DNA of 41,020 bases from Chloroflexota bacterium. Lineage in GTDB: Bacteria; Chloroflexota; Dehalococcoidia; UBA1127; JACQUN01. The stretch lies in the NCBI GenBank assembly GCA_016210285.1, contig JACQUN010000213.1, positions 1-41,020 of the forward strand, in the 5' to 3' direction. Below are positions 16,771-28,381 of the stretch, one piece after another (position 1 is the stretch's first letter; each line of letters opens with the position of its first letter). The position numbers were made by a program, and so were the translations under genes. The notes beneath the pieces were generated by a model that worked only from the letters and a program-made list of their open reading frames with translations, searched no databases and was not told the origin of the DNA.

Positions 16771-18507
16771 ATGTGGTTCCTGAGTCCTCAGCGGACGATG
16801 CTCGGCCTCGTAGCACTGTTGGTGCTGGTGGCCCTGGGCTGTCGGGCGGCCGCGCCTGCGCCCACCCCGGCTCCGGCCGCCAAACCCGCCGCACCGGCGG
16901 CAGTTGCGCCAAGCCCTACGCCGAGACCGGCAGTGGCGGCGCCGTCCCCGGTGGCGACTGTCCCCACGCCAACTCCGAAGCCCGCAGTAGTTGCCCCATC
17001 CCCGGCTGCCCGTGCAGTTCCACAGAAAATGCGCTACATCCCCTGGTCTATGCCGATCAACCGAAACGGCCTGGACCACAACTCACACCAGAGCGATACC
17101 AGCCTCGTCTATGACAACCTTCTCCACCTCACCGTAGACGGCATCTCGGAGCCTGCCGTTGCAACGTCCTGGGAGTCTATCTCCCCCACCGTGTGGCGGT
17201 TCAAGATACGCCAGGGCATCCGCTTCTCCAACGGCGATGAGCTGACAGCCGAAGATGTAGCCTTCTCCGCCACTACGGCAAAGCAGGAGCGTCTGGGCTC
17301 CTATACGGCAACCTATCCAACCTTTGACAAGGCCGTGGTGGTGGACAAGTACACTGTGGACATTCATACCGTCACGCGGGACGTTCTCTTTCCGAGCAAG
17401 GCGTACTACCTGTGGATCGTCCCCAAGAACTACTACACCGAGAAGGGTGGCACCAAGGGCTTTCTTGAGGCCCCTATCGGCAGCGGCCCCTGCCGGTACA
17501 CGGCGTGGTCGGCAGACGTCTCCTTCAAGGTGGAGTGTAACCCAGGCAAGCACGCCTTCCGCAACTGGAACATTGAGTCCATTGACGCTCAGCAGATCCA
17601 GGAAACCGCAACCGTGTCGGCCGCCTTGCTTTCGGGAGCTATTGACTTGGCCCAGCGAGCAATGGAGCCTGACCTGCTGGACGAACTGCGTGCGAAGGGT
17701 ATGAGGGTAGAGGCGATCCCTGCCCGCCTCTTCATATACTTCTACTTCGCTTTCGAGGCGTGTGAAAAGAAATGGCCCACCTGCGACCCGCGGGTGCGAA
17801 GGGCCCTGCAGAGGGCCATAGACCAGGAGACCTACGCCAAGGTACTGTGGAAGGGTCTGGCTGTACCCGCGCCTGCCCCAGGTTTGCCCGGTGGTCCGGG
17901 TTATCGCGGCGACCTGCCTATACCGTATAACCCGGAAGAGGCGAAGCGGTTGCTGGATGAGGCCGGGTTCAAGGCTGGGCCAGGCGGTGTGCGCGTAGAC
18001 AGCACCGGAAAGCCGCTGGAGCTCCGCATGTGGGCCTGGGCCGCTGGCGCGCCCCACCTCCAGTCCCTGGCCATGCAGGCCGACCTGGCAAAAGTGGGGG
18101 TCAAGGCCAACTACCAGCTCATGGAGTATGGCCTGTACGTCTCTTACCTGGGCAGGCGCGAGGGGCGTGAGCACGTGGAGCTGATGCAGCTCCTGGGCAC
18201 GGACAAGTGGTCCAACAGCTACGCCTACATCAGCACCTGGGCCCCCAGGGACCCCAAGACCACCTCGAACTACTGGTTCAATGAGAAGGCCAGGAAGCTG
18301 GAGGACGAGTACCTCAGCACGTTTGACCCCAAGGAGCAGTCTAGGCTCATGGGGGAGATCTTCAAGATCATGAGGGACGAGGACCCACCGTACATCTTCG
18401 CCAATGCGGTCCCCGAGATCTGGATTATGCAGCCCTATATGGAGGGCTTCAAGCCGATGGGCGGGAGGGCCCAGTTCCGTTGGGACAACATCCGGCGGAC
18501 CCGCTAG
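16771..18507 (+). CDS. family 5 solute-binding lipoprotein of a peptide-type ABC importer (copy 2)
   Basis: A 578-residue paralog of the lipoprotein at 13915. The ATG at 16771 behind AGGAGGGG gives MWFLSPQRTMLGLVALLVLV, then ALGC with lipid-bearing Cys24; the frame is open to 16729 but that adds an unlikely N-terminus. A Pro/Ala linker leads to QKMRYIPW and the same family landmarks (WRFKIRQGIRFSNGDELTAE, APIGSGPCRY, DPRVRRALQRAID, LAMQADLAKVGVKANYQL). It differs from copy 1 across the ligand domain, so it may bind another ligand. The 12-mer ATGTGGTTCCTG at the start codon also occurs at 16686-16697 in the upstream gap. Confidence 0.92.
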   Translation: MWFLSPQRTMLGLVALLVLVALGCRAAAPAPTPAPAAKPAAPAAVAPSPTPRPAVAAPSPVATVPTPTPKPAVVAPSPAARAVPQKMRYIPWSMPINRNGLDHNSHQSDTSLVYDNLLHLTVDGISEPAVATSWESISPTVWRFKIRQGIRFSNGDELTAEDVAFSATTAKQERLGSYTATYPTFDKAVVVDKYTVDIHTVTRDVLFPSKAYYLWIVPKNYYTEKGGTKGFLEAPIGSGPCRYTAWSADVSFKVECNPGKHAFRNWNIESIDAQQIQETATVSAALLSGAIDLAQRAMEPDLLDELRAKGMRVEAIPARLFIYFYFAFEACEKKWPTCDPRVRRALQRAIDQETYAKVLWKGLAVPAPAPGLPGGPGYRGDLPIPYNPEEAKRLLDEAGFKAGPGGVRVDSTGKPLELRMWAWAAGAPHLQSLAMQADLAKVGVKANYQLMEYGLYVSYLGRREGREHVELMQLLGTDKWSNSYAYISTWAPRDPKTTSNYWFNEKARKLEDEYLSTFDPKEQSRLMGEIFKIMRDEDPPYIFANAVPEIWIMQPYMEGFKPMGGRAQFRWDNIRRTR

Positions 18508-18637
18508 GGCGGAACTTGGTCAGGGAGGATGGAGCGACCTAACCGGCGTCTCCCGTCTAGGCGGCGCCGGAGGGGCGGGTCGCCCGCGCCCACGTGGACA
18601 CGCGGGCGGCGGATCGCTTTCGTCAGCGGGGGAGAGA

Positions 18638-19585
18638 ATGGCGCGAATCCTCGTTTCCCGGACGCTCCAGTTTGTGGTCATTGCCGTTGGGCTGGCCACG
18701 GTCCTGTTCTTCGCCTTGCGCGCCTCCGGCGACCCAGCACGGATGATCCTGGGTCTGGACGCTCCTGATGAGGCGGTGCGGGTGCTGCGGGAGCGTCTGG
18801 GGCTGGACCGCCCTCTCCACATCCAGTATTTCGACTTTATGTACCGCCTGTTTCCGCACGTCTCCGGGGGCAGGTTTCAGGTCCTGGACTTCGGACGCTC
18901 CCTGAAAGGGCCGGAACACGCCCTGGATATGGCTCTGGGGCGCTTCCCTTACACCCTGGCACTGGGCGGGCTGGCTTTCCTTATCTCGATCCTCCTCTCT
19001 GTCCCCTTCGGGATTCTCACCGCCCTGTACCGCCGTGGGTTCGCCAACACCCTCATCCTGATCGTGGCACTTGTTGGGCAGACGGTGCCCAACTTCGTGT
19101 TGGCGATTGTCCTGGCATTCCTGTTCGGGGTGTATTTTGGTATCCTGCCGATTTTTGGTTTTGAGGGGTGGCGGAGTATCATCCTGCCGGCTGTCGCCAT
19201 GGCCGCCTTCCCCCTCGCACGGCTGACCCGGCTCCTCAGCTCTCAGATCCTGGAGACGCTGCCGCAGGACTATATCCGCACTGCCTACGCCAAAGGTCTC
19301 TCGAAGCGCACGGTGGTAACGCGCCACGTGCTCAGAAACGCCCTTCTCCCTTACGTGACGATGTTGGGGCTCGACTTTGGCCGACTCATGGGGGGCTCGA
19401 TCATCGTAGAGACGGTCTTCGCCTATCCAGGCATCGGCCAGCAGCTTATCACCCGCATCTCGCAGCGGGACTACCCGGTGGTTCAGGCTGACATCTTCCT
19501 GATTGCTATGGTGGTGGTCGCTGGCAATCTCATCGCTGACCTGTCCTACCGCTGGCTGGACCCACGGATTCGAGAGGCTGACTGA
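18638..19585 (+). CDS. ABC transporter permease, DppB/OppB type (copy 2)
   Basis: A 315-residue permease starting MARILVSRTLQFVVIAVGLA behind GGGGGAGAG; the frame is open back to 18404 only by overlap with the binding-protein gene. The coupling loop LPQDYIRTAYAKGLSKRTVV, the motif FGRLMGGSIIVETVFAYPGI and the ending DLSYRWLDPRIREAD are typical. It follows its likely binding protein by 130 bp and precedes its DppC partner by 70 bp, forming a binding protein-permease-permease unit without ATPase genes. Confidence 0.93.
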   Translation: MARILVSRTLQFVVIAVGLATVLFFALRASGDPARMILGLDAPDEAVRVLRERLGLDRPLHIQYFDFMYRLFPHVSGGRFQVLDFGRSLKGPEHALDMALGRFPYTLALGGLAFLISILLSVPFGILTALYRRGFANTLILIVALVGQTVPNFVLAIVLAFLFGVYFGILPIFGFEGWRSIILPAVAMAAFPLARLTRLLSSQILETLPQDYIRTAYAKGLSKRTVVTRHVLRNALLPYVTMLGLDFGRLMGGSIIVETVFAYPGIGQQLITRISQRDYPVVQADIFLIAMVVVAGNLIADLSYRWLDPRIREAD

Positions 19586-19655
19586 AGGCTGTGCTCCGGC
19601 CCTACGGGGCAGCGTTTTTCTGTGAGACCCTGTGCGGCGCTAGTGAAGGAATGAC

Positions 19656-20573
19656 ATGGCTGTGCAGAATGCGCGCAACACGCTGGCGAAGGTGGAGCTT
19701 TCACCAAGGCGGAAGGGCCTGCTCAGAGGTTTCTTGCGCCTTCTCGCACCCCCACAGGTAGCTGTCAGCTTCATCATCTTGGTGATTGTAGGTGTCCTGG
19801 CCATCTTCTCCCCGCTCCTTGCACCCCACAACCCCATCCAGGTGTCTCTGCTGGAGAGGCAGATACCCCCAGGGTGGCTGACGAGGGGCGACTGGAAATT
19901 TCCCCTCGGCACCGACCAGTTGGGGCGGGATGTCCTCTCCCGGACGATCCACGGGGCGCGGATCTCCCTCCTGGTCGCTATTCCGGCATCCCTGATAAGC
20001 ATTGTGCTGGGCGTTATGAGCGGGCTGTGGGCGGGGTATGCCGGAGGCACGGTGGACCGCCTCATGATGCGGTGGGTGGACTTCCAGCGGGCAATGCCGG
20101 CTTTGCTGGTGGCGATTGTGGTCATGACCTTCATCGGGGGAGGGATGCTGTCGCTCATCCTGTTCCTGGGCTTCTTCGGGTGGACCGACTATGCTCGGAT
20201 TGTGCGGGGGCAGGTCCTGTCCTTGCGAGAGAACGTCTTCATCGAGGCGGCACGCGCCATGGGGGCTGGGCCTTTCCGCATCATGTTCCTGCACCTGCTT
20301 CCCAACGTGGTGGCCTCCATCATCATCCTTGCCACCTTCTTTATCCCCTCCATCATCATTGTGGAGTCGTCCCTGAGCTACCTGGGTTTGGGCGTGCAGC
20401 CCCCGCAGCCCTCGTGGGGGAACATGCTGGCGGACAGCCGGGCCCAGATACGCACCGCCCCCTGGATCATGGTCCCCCCTGCTGTGGCGCTCTCCCTGAC
20501 GGTGCTGGCCAGCAACATCCTGGGGGACCGGCTACGGGACATGTGGGACCCCCGCTTGAGAGGCGTCCAGTAG
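19656..20573 (+). CDS. ABC transporter permease, DppC/OppC type (copy 2)
   Basis: A 305-residue partner permease. It shows the family landmarks PLGTDQLGRDVLSRTIHGAR, the coupling loop FIEAARAMGAGPFRIMFLHL and the C-terminal DRLRDMWDPRLRGVQ. About six membrane helices are visible. It closes the transport locus; the next gene has its own promoter. The two permease pairs of the locus differ clearly, so they are not a fresh duplication. Confidence 0.93.
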   Translation: MAVQNARNTLAKVELSPRRKGLLRGFLRLLAPPQVAVSFIILVIVGVLAIFSPLLAPHNPIQVSLLERQIPPGWLTRGDWKFPLGTDQLGRDVLSRTIHGARISLLVAIPASLISIVLGVMSGLWAGYAGGTVDRLMMRWVDFQRAMPALLVAIVVMTFIGGGMLSLILFLGFFGWTDYARIVRGQVLSLRENVFIEAARAMGAGPFRIMFLHLLPNVVASIIILATFFIPSIIIVESSLSYLGLGVQPPQPSWGNMLADSRAQIRTAPWIMVPPAVALSLTVLASNILGDRLRDMWDPRLRGVQ

Positions 20574-20694
20574 CTTCCCGGGCACCCGAAGGCGGCCAAC
20601 GGACCGCGTCTGCTTCCTTCGCCCGGCGGAGCTTGCCCATATGGGGCCCCCGCTCCGGAGCTGCTGCCAGAACGCTGCTGCCCCTCGCACGCTG

Positions 20695-20703
20695 TGATAC
20701 AAT
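20695..20703 (+). promoter_or_regulatory. extended -10 promoter giving a nearly leaderless MFS mRNA
   Basis: TG-A-TACAAT (20695-20703) lies only 9 bp before the ATG at 20713, so the transcript should start within a few bases of the start codon. No Shine-Dalgarno site is present. No clear -35 box is seen, as is usual for extended -10 promoters. Confidence 0.55.
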
Positions 20704-20712
20704 AGGCTCCCG

Positions 20713-21948
20713 ATGAGACCACCTACCCCATTGGCCACCCGGATCCTTGCGTTGCCGGTCTTTGCCGCCCTGGAGGTGGGCGGGTTCCGGACACTCCTGG
20801 CCGGGGGGGTCTTGATCTTCATCGCCCGCTGGATGGAGTTGGCAGTCCTGGGATGGGCTGTGCGGGAGATGACCCACTCGCCCTTCCAGGTCGCCCTGGT
20901 GGGCTTCTACCGGCTCGTACCTTCCACCCTGCTCAGCCCCTTTGGCGGCGTCCTGGCCGACCGATTCGACCGTCGCTGGCTCATGCGTGCCTCGGCACTG
21001 CTGGGAGCCGCTGCGTCCCTTGTGGTTGCCCTGGCGATGCTGGCCGGGGTGGCACAGATGTGGCACATCGCCGTCGGGCTGCTTGTTGTAGGTATTGGGG
21101 GGGCAGGTGACTTCCCCGCCAGGCGAGCATACACCCTTGACCTCCTGGGGTCAGAGCGTATCCGCAACGGCCTCTCATTGGACTCGATCGTATCCACGGT
21201 CTCCCGGCTGATTGGCCCGCTCTTGGGAGGCGGACTGATCCCTTTGCTGGGGACCGAACGCGCCTACCTGGCCGTCTCCGGGTTCTACGCTGCTGGCTTT
21301 GTTCCGCTCCTCTTCCTGCCGGCGGTACAGAAACGCACAGCGGCACAGCGCTCCCGTCTCTGGCGCAACCTTGTGGAAGGGTGGCGCTATGTCCGTCACA
21401 GCCGCCCTATCATGGGCGTGCTGGCTGCGGCCCTGGTGATGAACTTCGTCTTTTTCCCCTTGCCCCCCCTGTTCCCCATCTTCGCCCGGGATGTGCTTCA
21501 TGTGGGCCCACTCCTCTTCGGGCTCCTCTCGTCCGCGCAGGGCTTCGGCTCCCTGGTGGCCTCGGGGGTGCTGGCAGCCCTCCGCGGCTTGCCGAGACCC
21601 TTCCTTGTGTACACTGCTGGGTCCTTCCTCGCCATCGGGGGCACCCTGGCGTTCGCCCTGTCCTCGTGGTTCCCTCTCTCCTTTGCCCTGCTGGTGATGT
21701 CTGGCATCGGCATGGCGATCTACGTGGTGCTCGAGGCCGCCCTCATCATGACCTCCGCCTCAGAGGAGATGCGGGGCAGAGCCACAGCGACCATGCTACT
21801 GGCCATCAGCGTCCAACCTGGGGGCATCCTGCTCATGGGGGCGCTCGCTTCCCGCCTCGGGGCGCCGCTGGGCGTGGGCATTCTGACGGCGGCTGGCCTG
21901 GCCGTCATGGTGGTGTTGTTGCTGCGGGTGCCCGCCCTTCGTCGGTGA
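20713..21948 (+). CDS. MFS transporter, EntS/bacterial exporter-like
   Basis: A 411-residue major facilitator superfamily protein with about twelve membrane helices. Between helices 2 and 3 it has GGVLADRFDRRWLMRASALL, the conserved loop motif GxxxDRxxRR, and later a long cytosolic loop (QKRTAAQRSRLWRNLVEGWRYV) between the two halves. This layout is that of the enterobactin-exporter-like MFS group, mostly drug or metabolite efflux proteins. It probably has a leaderless mRNA. Substrate cannot be assigned. Confidence 0.9.
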   Translation: MRPPTPLATRILALPVFAALEVGGFRTLLAGGVLIFIARWMELAVLGWAVREMTHSPFQVALVGFYRLVPSTLLSPFGGVLADRFDRRWLMRASALLGAAASLVVALAMLAGVAQMWHIAVGLLVVGIGGAGDFPARRAYTLDLLGSERIRNGLSLDSIVSTVSRLIGPLLGGGLIPLLGTERAYLAVSGFYAAGFVPLLFLPAVQKRTAAQRSRLWRNLVEGWRYVRHSRPIMGVLAAALVMNFVFFPLPPLFPIFARDVLHVGPLLFGLLSSAQGFGSLVASGVLAALRGLPRPFLVYTAGSFLAIGGTLAFALSSWFPLSFALLVMSGIGMAIYVVLEAALIMTSASEEMRGRATATMLLAISVQPGGILLMGALASRLGAPLGVGILTAAGLAVMVVLLLRVPALRR

Positions 21949-22065
21949 GGAAGGTTGAGCAAGCATCCCTTTGCCGACTCGCCGCCGCAGCACGGGGAGC
22001 TGGGGATTGCCGGGCGGCAGCGCAGCCGCGGAGCCCGCAGGCTCCCCCGGGACGAGTACACCCCC

Positions 22066-22095
22066 TTTACACCCTCATAGGGCATAGGGTACAAT
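22066..22095 (+). promoter_or_regulatory. promoter of the greA-lysS-serS operon
   Basis: TTTACA (22066-22071), an 18-bp spacer and TACAAT (22090-22095) precede greA by 59 bp. No intrinsic terminator is obvious between the MFS stop and this promoter, although the interval has GC-rich inverted repeats. Confidence 0.6.
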
Positions 22096-22154
22096 GGAAT
22101 GCCAAAGGCAGAGAGCAGGTCTGCTCTCAGTCTTTTTGTCTCTCGGGGGATGTG

Positions 22155-22625
22155 ATGGTGCAGCGGCAGACCTACCTTACGCCGGAGGGCCTTGCGAAGC
22201 TCCGCGAGGAGCTAGAGCACCTGCAGACGGCGCGGCGTCGCGATGTAGCCGAGCAGTTGAAAAAGGCCTCCGAGGTAGGCGGCACGGTGGACAATGCCGA
22301 GTACGACGAGGCCAAGCGGGAGCAGGCGCGAGTGGAAGGGCGCATCCGTGACCTGGAGATGCTGCTTCGGAGCGCCGTCATTATCCCCAGCCACACCACC
22401 CCCTCGGAGACCATCCAGGTGGGCTCTAAGGTCAAGGTGCAGAACCAGAAGGGAAAAGTCGCCGAGTACGTCATCGTCGGCAGCACCGAGGCCAACCCCC
22501 TGGAGGGGAGAATCTCCAACGAGTCCCCCGTGGGCCGCGCCATCCTGGGGAAGCGCACGGGCGATGAAGTGGAGGCCCACACCCCAGCGGGAGTGGTGAA
22601 ACTGAAAATCGTGGCTGTTCGCTAG
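22155..22625 (+). CDS. greA: transcription elongation factor GreA
   Basis: A 156-residue GreA, which rescues backtracked RNA polymerase by stimulating transcript cleavage. The N-terminal coiled coil is clear (LTPEGLAKLREELEHLQTAR) with the acidic tip at DNAEYDEAKREQARVEGRI, which holds the catalytic Asp and Glu pair of Gre factors. The C-terminal FKBP-like half contains GSTEANPLEGRISNESPVGR and ends LKIVAVR, family hallmarks. The ATG at 22155 follows GGGGGA closely; the open frame reaches far upstream (21381) only as an overlap with the MFS gene. First gene of an operon with lysS and serS. Confidence 0.96.
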   Translation: MVQRQTYLTPEGLAKLREELEHLQTARRRDVAEQLKKASEVGGTVDNAEYDEAKREQARVEGRIRDLEMLLRSAVIIPSHTTPSETIQVGSKVKVQNQKGKVAEYVIVGSTEANPLEGRISNESPVGRAILGKRTGDEVEAHTPAGVVKLKIVAVR

Positions 22626-22638
22626 CAGGTGCCCCCCT

Positions 22639-25694
<3,056 letters not shown>

Positions 25695-25909
25695 GACACT
25701 GCCTGCCATTACCAGGCTTCACCTCAAGGGTCCCAACGTAGCGACCAACCAGATGCTTGGCACCCCAATGCGAGCCGCCATAGCGATATGCGCACGCCCT
25801 CCTTTGCTTATCTGCAGCTCCTTTACTCCACACTGGCTGGTCTGCGCCCAGGGAGCCACGAGGCTTGACAGGGAAGCTCAGGTGAAGCGAAAGTAATGGA
25901 AGCGCCAGG

Positions 25910-26944
25910 TTGGGGGGATCTCTTTTGCGGAGGAAGAGGGGGTTGCTCCCCACACCTTTCCTGATTGTTCCGGTGGCAGTGGGCCTGTCATTGCTGCTTG
26001 CCTGCGGCCGTTCCCCTCTCCCGACACCCGCTGCAATGCCAACTCCACCCCTCGTGCTCGCTCCGGCGCCATCGCCCATCCCCACGGCCGCCTCACACCC
26101 GGCGCCCACATCCTCCCCCTCAGCTTCTGAGGCCCCTTCACCAACCTTCGCCCCAGCCCCTGACCTGACCTATCCGGGAACACCCACGCCAGAGGCAACA
26201 CCGACACCCATCCCGGCCTACCTAGCAGTAGTAACCACTGCACCCTCTCCACTGCCCACACCTACACCCGCAAGCACCTTCACCCCTTCCCCGACGCCAT
26301 CGCCAACCTTGATCCCCACCGCCACGATGACCCCCACGCCGACGCCTACTGCCACCCAGACTGCTACACCCACCACCACGCCCACGCCAACACCAACGGC
26401 CAGTCTCACCCCTTCCCCGACTCCTTCACTAACCCCTTCTCCAACTCCTGTTCCCACTCCTTCACAGACACCCTCCCCTACGACGACACCGACCCCTACG
26501 CCTGCTCCTGTGGCAGCGCCACCCGCTGCTCCTCCCCCCACGCCAACCCCAGCGCCCATCCCCACACCCCTGGCAACACTGACGCCAACGCCAGCCGCAG
26601 CTTTCCAGGTCGCCATCCGCTGCATCTTTTACGACGGGAAGGTCTCCAAGACAGAGGCGGACGAGTATGTGGAGGTAGAGAATCTAGGGGACTCTTCAGG
26701 GAACTTGAAAGGATGGGTGCTCAAAGATATCTCTGATGGCTCGCCCTCATTCACCTTCCCTGACAATGACCTGAGGCCGAAGCAAAGGGTGAGAATCTAT
26801 ACCAACGAGGTGCACCCCGAGTGGGGCGGGTTCTCCTTCGGCCGGCCAAGCGGTATATGGAACAACACGAGCCCTGACACCGCCGCCCTCTTCGACGCTT
26901 CTGGAAGGGAGATATCACGCAGGACGTATCCGCCAGGCTGCTAG
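25910..26944 (+). CDS. Pro/Thr-rich lipoprotein with lamin-tail domain
   Basis: A 344-residue lipoprotein. Only non-ATG starts are available after the in-frame TGA at 25883; TTG at 25910 is taken, with TTG 25925 as an alternative. The signal peptide ends at LLLAC (lipid-bearing Cys32). Residues 40-230 are an extremely Pro/Thr-rich spacer with TPTPTP-type runs, likely a wall-spanning or glycosylated stalk. The C-terminal 113 residues (232-344) are a lamin-tail (LTD) beta domain: DEYVEVENLGD, LKGWVLKD and a late IWNNTSPDTAALFDASGRE. LTD domains in bacteria often sit on extracellular nucleases or surface proteins; no enzyme domain is present here. Function unknown. Confidence 0.8.
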   Translation: MGGSLLRRKRGLLPTPFLIVPVAVGLSLLLACGRSPLPTPAAMPTPPLVLAPAPSPIPTAASHPAPTSSPSASEAPSPTFAPAPDLTYPGTPTPEATPTPIPAYLAVVTTAPSPLPTPTPASTFTPSPTPSPTLIPTATMTPTPTPTATQTATPTTTPTPTPTASLTPSPTPSLTPSPTPVPTPSQTPSPTTTPTPTPAPVAAPPAAPPPTPTPAPIPTPLATLTPTPAAAFQVAIRCIFYDGKVSKTEADEYVEVENLGDSSGNLKGWVLKDISDGSPSFTFPDNDLRPKQRVRIYTNEVHPEWGGFSFGRPSGIWNNTSPDTAALFDASGREISRRTYPPGC

Positions 26945-27111
26945 GTGGCTCCACGAGACTGAGGCCCCGCGGTTGTAGCATTCCTGCCAGGCCCGGCTCA
27001 CGGCCCGACGGAGCCTGACCTGAGCCTGCCATAGGGTTCACCTTGAGCGGCGGTGCTTCGGGCGCGATAAGCTGCCCAGAGACTCCCTGTCTCACCGCAG
27101 CCGGGGTAATG

Positions 27112-27525
27112 CTAGGCTGGCTTGAACTTGGCTAGCGTGACCTCCGGCGTCACATCGTCAAAGACCACCTGGAGAGGCATGCCATTCCGCAGCTCCTCGC
27201 TGTTGACCCCCACGACGTTGCTCCAGAGGCGTGGTCCTTCCTGCAGCTCCACGATGGCGACGTTATAGGGCAGGTCGGCGGTGAAGGCCGGGTGGTAGCG
27301 CTGGTACACAACGATCCAGCTATAGAGCATACCGCGGCCGCTGGCCTTCACCCACTGGTGCTTCAATGAGCTGCACTGGGGGCAGATGGGGCTGCCGATG
27401 CGGTTGTACCCGCAGTCAGAGCAGCGCTGCACCAGCACCTCGTGGCGCTTGCACCCCTCCCAGAACGCCTGGTTGTCCACTGTGATGTCAGGGATCGGTT
27501 TCTGATACTGTTGTCCGGTGCTCAT
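27112..27525 (-). CDS. DUF35 zinc-ribbon/OB-fold protein, acyl-CoA aldolase or thiolase partner
   Basis: A 137-residue protein of the DUF35 (ChsH2-like) family. The rubredoxin-type zinc ribbon is Cys35-x2-Cys38 and Cys48-x2-Cys51 (RCSDCGYNRIGSPICPQC), followed by an OB fold (SGRGMLYSWIVVYQ to VVFDDV). These proteins pair with thiolase-superfamily enzymes or MaoC-like hydratases, as in the Ltp2-ChsH2 steroid side-chain aldolase. The thiolase-like gene two positions upstream on the same strand is the likely partner. The ATG follows AGGAGGT. Confidence 0.9.
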   Translation of the reverse strand: MSTGQQYQKPIPDITVDNQAFWEGCKRHEVLVQRCSDCGYNRIGSPICPQCSSLKHQWVKASGRGMLYSWIVVYQRYHPAFTADLPYNVAIVELQEGPRLWSNVVGVNSEELRNGMPLQVVFDDVTPEVTLAKFKPA

Positions 27526-27601
27526 ATATATGACCTCCTAAACACTCAACAGGGTCGCAGCCAAGCCCCTGAACCCCCGTACCGCTTTGCCGAAATGCCT
27601 C

Positions 27602-27719
27602 TTGACAAATGCCGCATTGCAGCATACCATGGTACTAGTAATGTAGCGCTGGGTGCTAGCCATAGCGCCTGGCTGATGAACACCCGCCGCTTGCCTAGTC
27701 AAGGGCGGGTTAATTTTTG
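27602..27719 (+). ncRNA. candidate 80-nt small RNA with own promoter and terminator
   Basis: On the plus strand TTGACA (27602-27607), a 17-bp spacer and TACCAT (27625-27630) form a near-consensus promoter. About 45-55 bp downstream is an intrinsic terminator: ACCCGCC/GGCGGGT stem with an inner CTTG/CAAG stem, followed by TTAATTTTT (27682-27719). The predicted transcript is about 27637-27719. Its 5' part has a GCGCT/AGCGC hairpin (27646-27668). The only ORF is a 19-codon frame from 27677 without a ribosome-binding site. The RNA overlaps the 3' end of the NYN gene in antisense. Promoter and terminator are seen; the RNA is inferred. Confidence 0.5.
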
Positions 27720-28307
27720 CCCTTGCGGCTCCTGAAGCCAGCAGTCAGATAGAAACTTCTCATCCAAGAGGACTTTCGTATTGCATATTCCACGCAGATC
27801 CGGCCCCCACCCCCTAGCAGTGAAAGCGTTCTCCACATGCTTTCCCTGGGAGTCTTGTACAAAGCGCACAGCTTCCACAAAGTCAGAGTCCCCTGAGACC
27901 AATATCGCTATGTCATAGATACCTCGGACAGCCATTGTGACCAGGTCAACAGCTATGCGGGCGTCGACACCTTTTTGAACATGGGTGCGAAATTCGTGCT
28001 GCGCGCCACAGTGTTGACAAAGATAGCGCACGGTTCTTGGACGCAGCTTGCCGTCCCTGCGCTCCAATCGATCAATCCACGTAAGGGCGCGAAAGAATCT
28101 CTCTTGTGCTTGTGCCCCTTCAGGGTCTTCGGCAGGGCTGAGCGGAGCATTGTAGTAGTAGGCTTTCACTAGCTGGCGCTTGCCAACCAGTTTAGAAATC
28201 AGCTTGCCGATATCAACGTTGGTCTTTTCAAAGGCCTGCCTCATGCAAGTATAAAGGTTGCTTCCATCGATGAACACAACAACTCTACTCTGGGGTTTCG
28301 TAGCCAT
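27699..28307 (-). CDS. NYN/PIN-like ribonuclease domain protein (DUF88/LabA-like)
   Basis: A 202-residue protein with a NYN domain, a PIN-like fold found in predicted RNases. The acidic cluster is Asp14 (FIDGSNLY), Asp115 and Asp121 (VDARIAVDLVTMA) and Asp140/Asp142 (SGDSDF). A partial zinc-knuckle-like CQHC (97-100) lies before it. The ATG at 28307 follows AGGAGGT at about 10 nt; the frame is open back to 28478 only by overlap with the thiolase gene. It lies between the thiolase-like gene and DUF35 on the same strand, an unusual interruption of a normally adjacent pair. Target RNA unknown. Confidence 0.88.
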   Translation of the reverse strand: MATKPQSRVVVFIDGSNLYTCMRQAFEKTNVDIGKLISKLVGKRQLVKAYYYNAPLSPAEDPEGAQAQERFFRALTWIDRLERRDGKLRPRTVRYLCQHCGAQHEFRTHVQKGVDARIAVDLVTMAVRGIYDIAILVSGDSDFVEAVRFVQDSQGKHVENAFTARGWGPDLRGICNTKVLLDEKFLSDCWLQEPQGQKLTRP

Positions 28308-28381
28308 CGGCCCGGCACCTCCTGCTGTCCAGCCTTGCACCCAAGTGGCCCAAGCGCAACTACATAGACGCCTGCGCGACC

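Noticed and set aside
16677..17114. Short membrane-like ORF starting MWGMWFLLVFHF before the second binding-protein gene
   Set aside because: It runs on into the lipoprotein gene in another frame and has no ribosome site; only the 12-bp repeat ATGTGGTTCCTG is notable.
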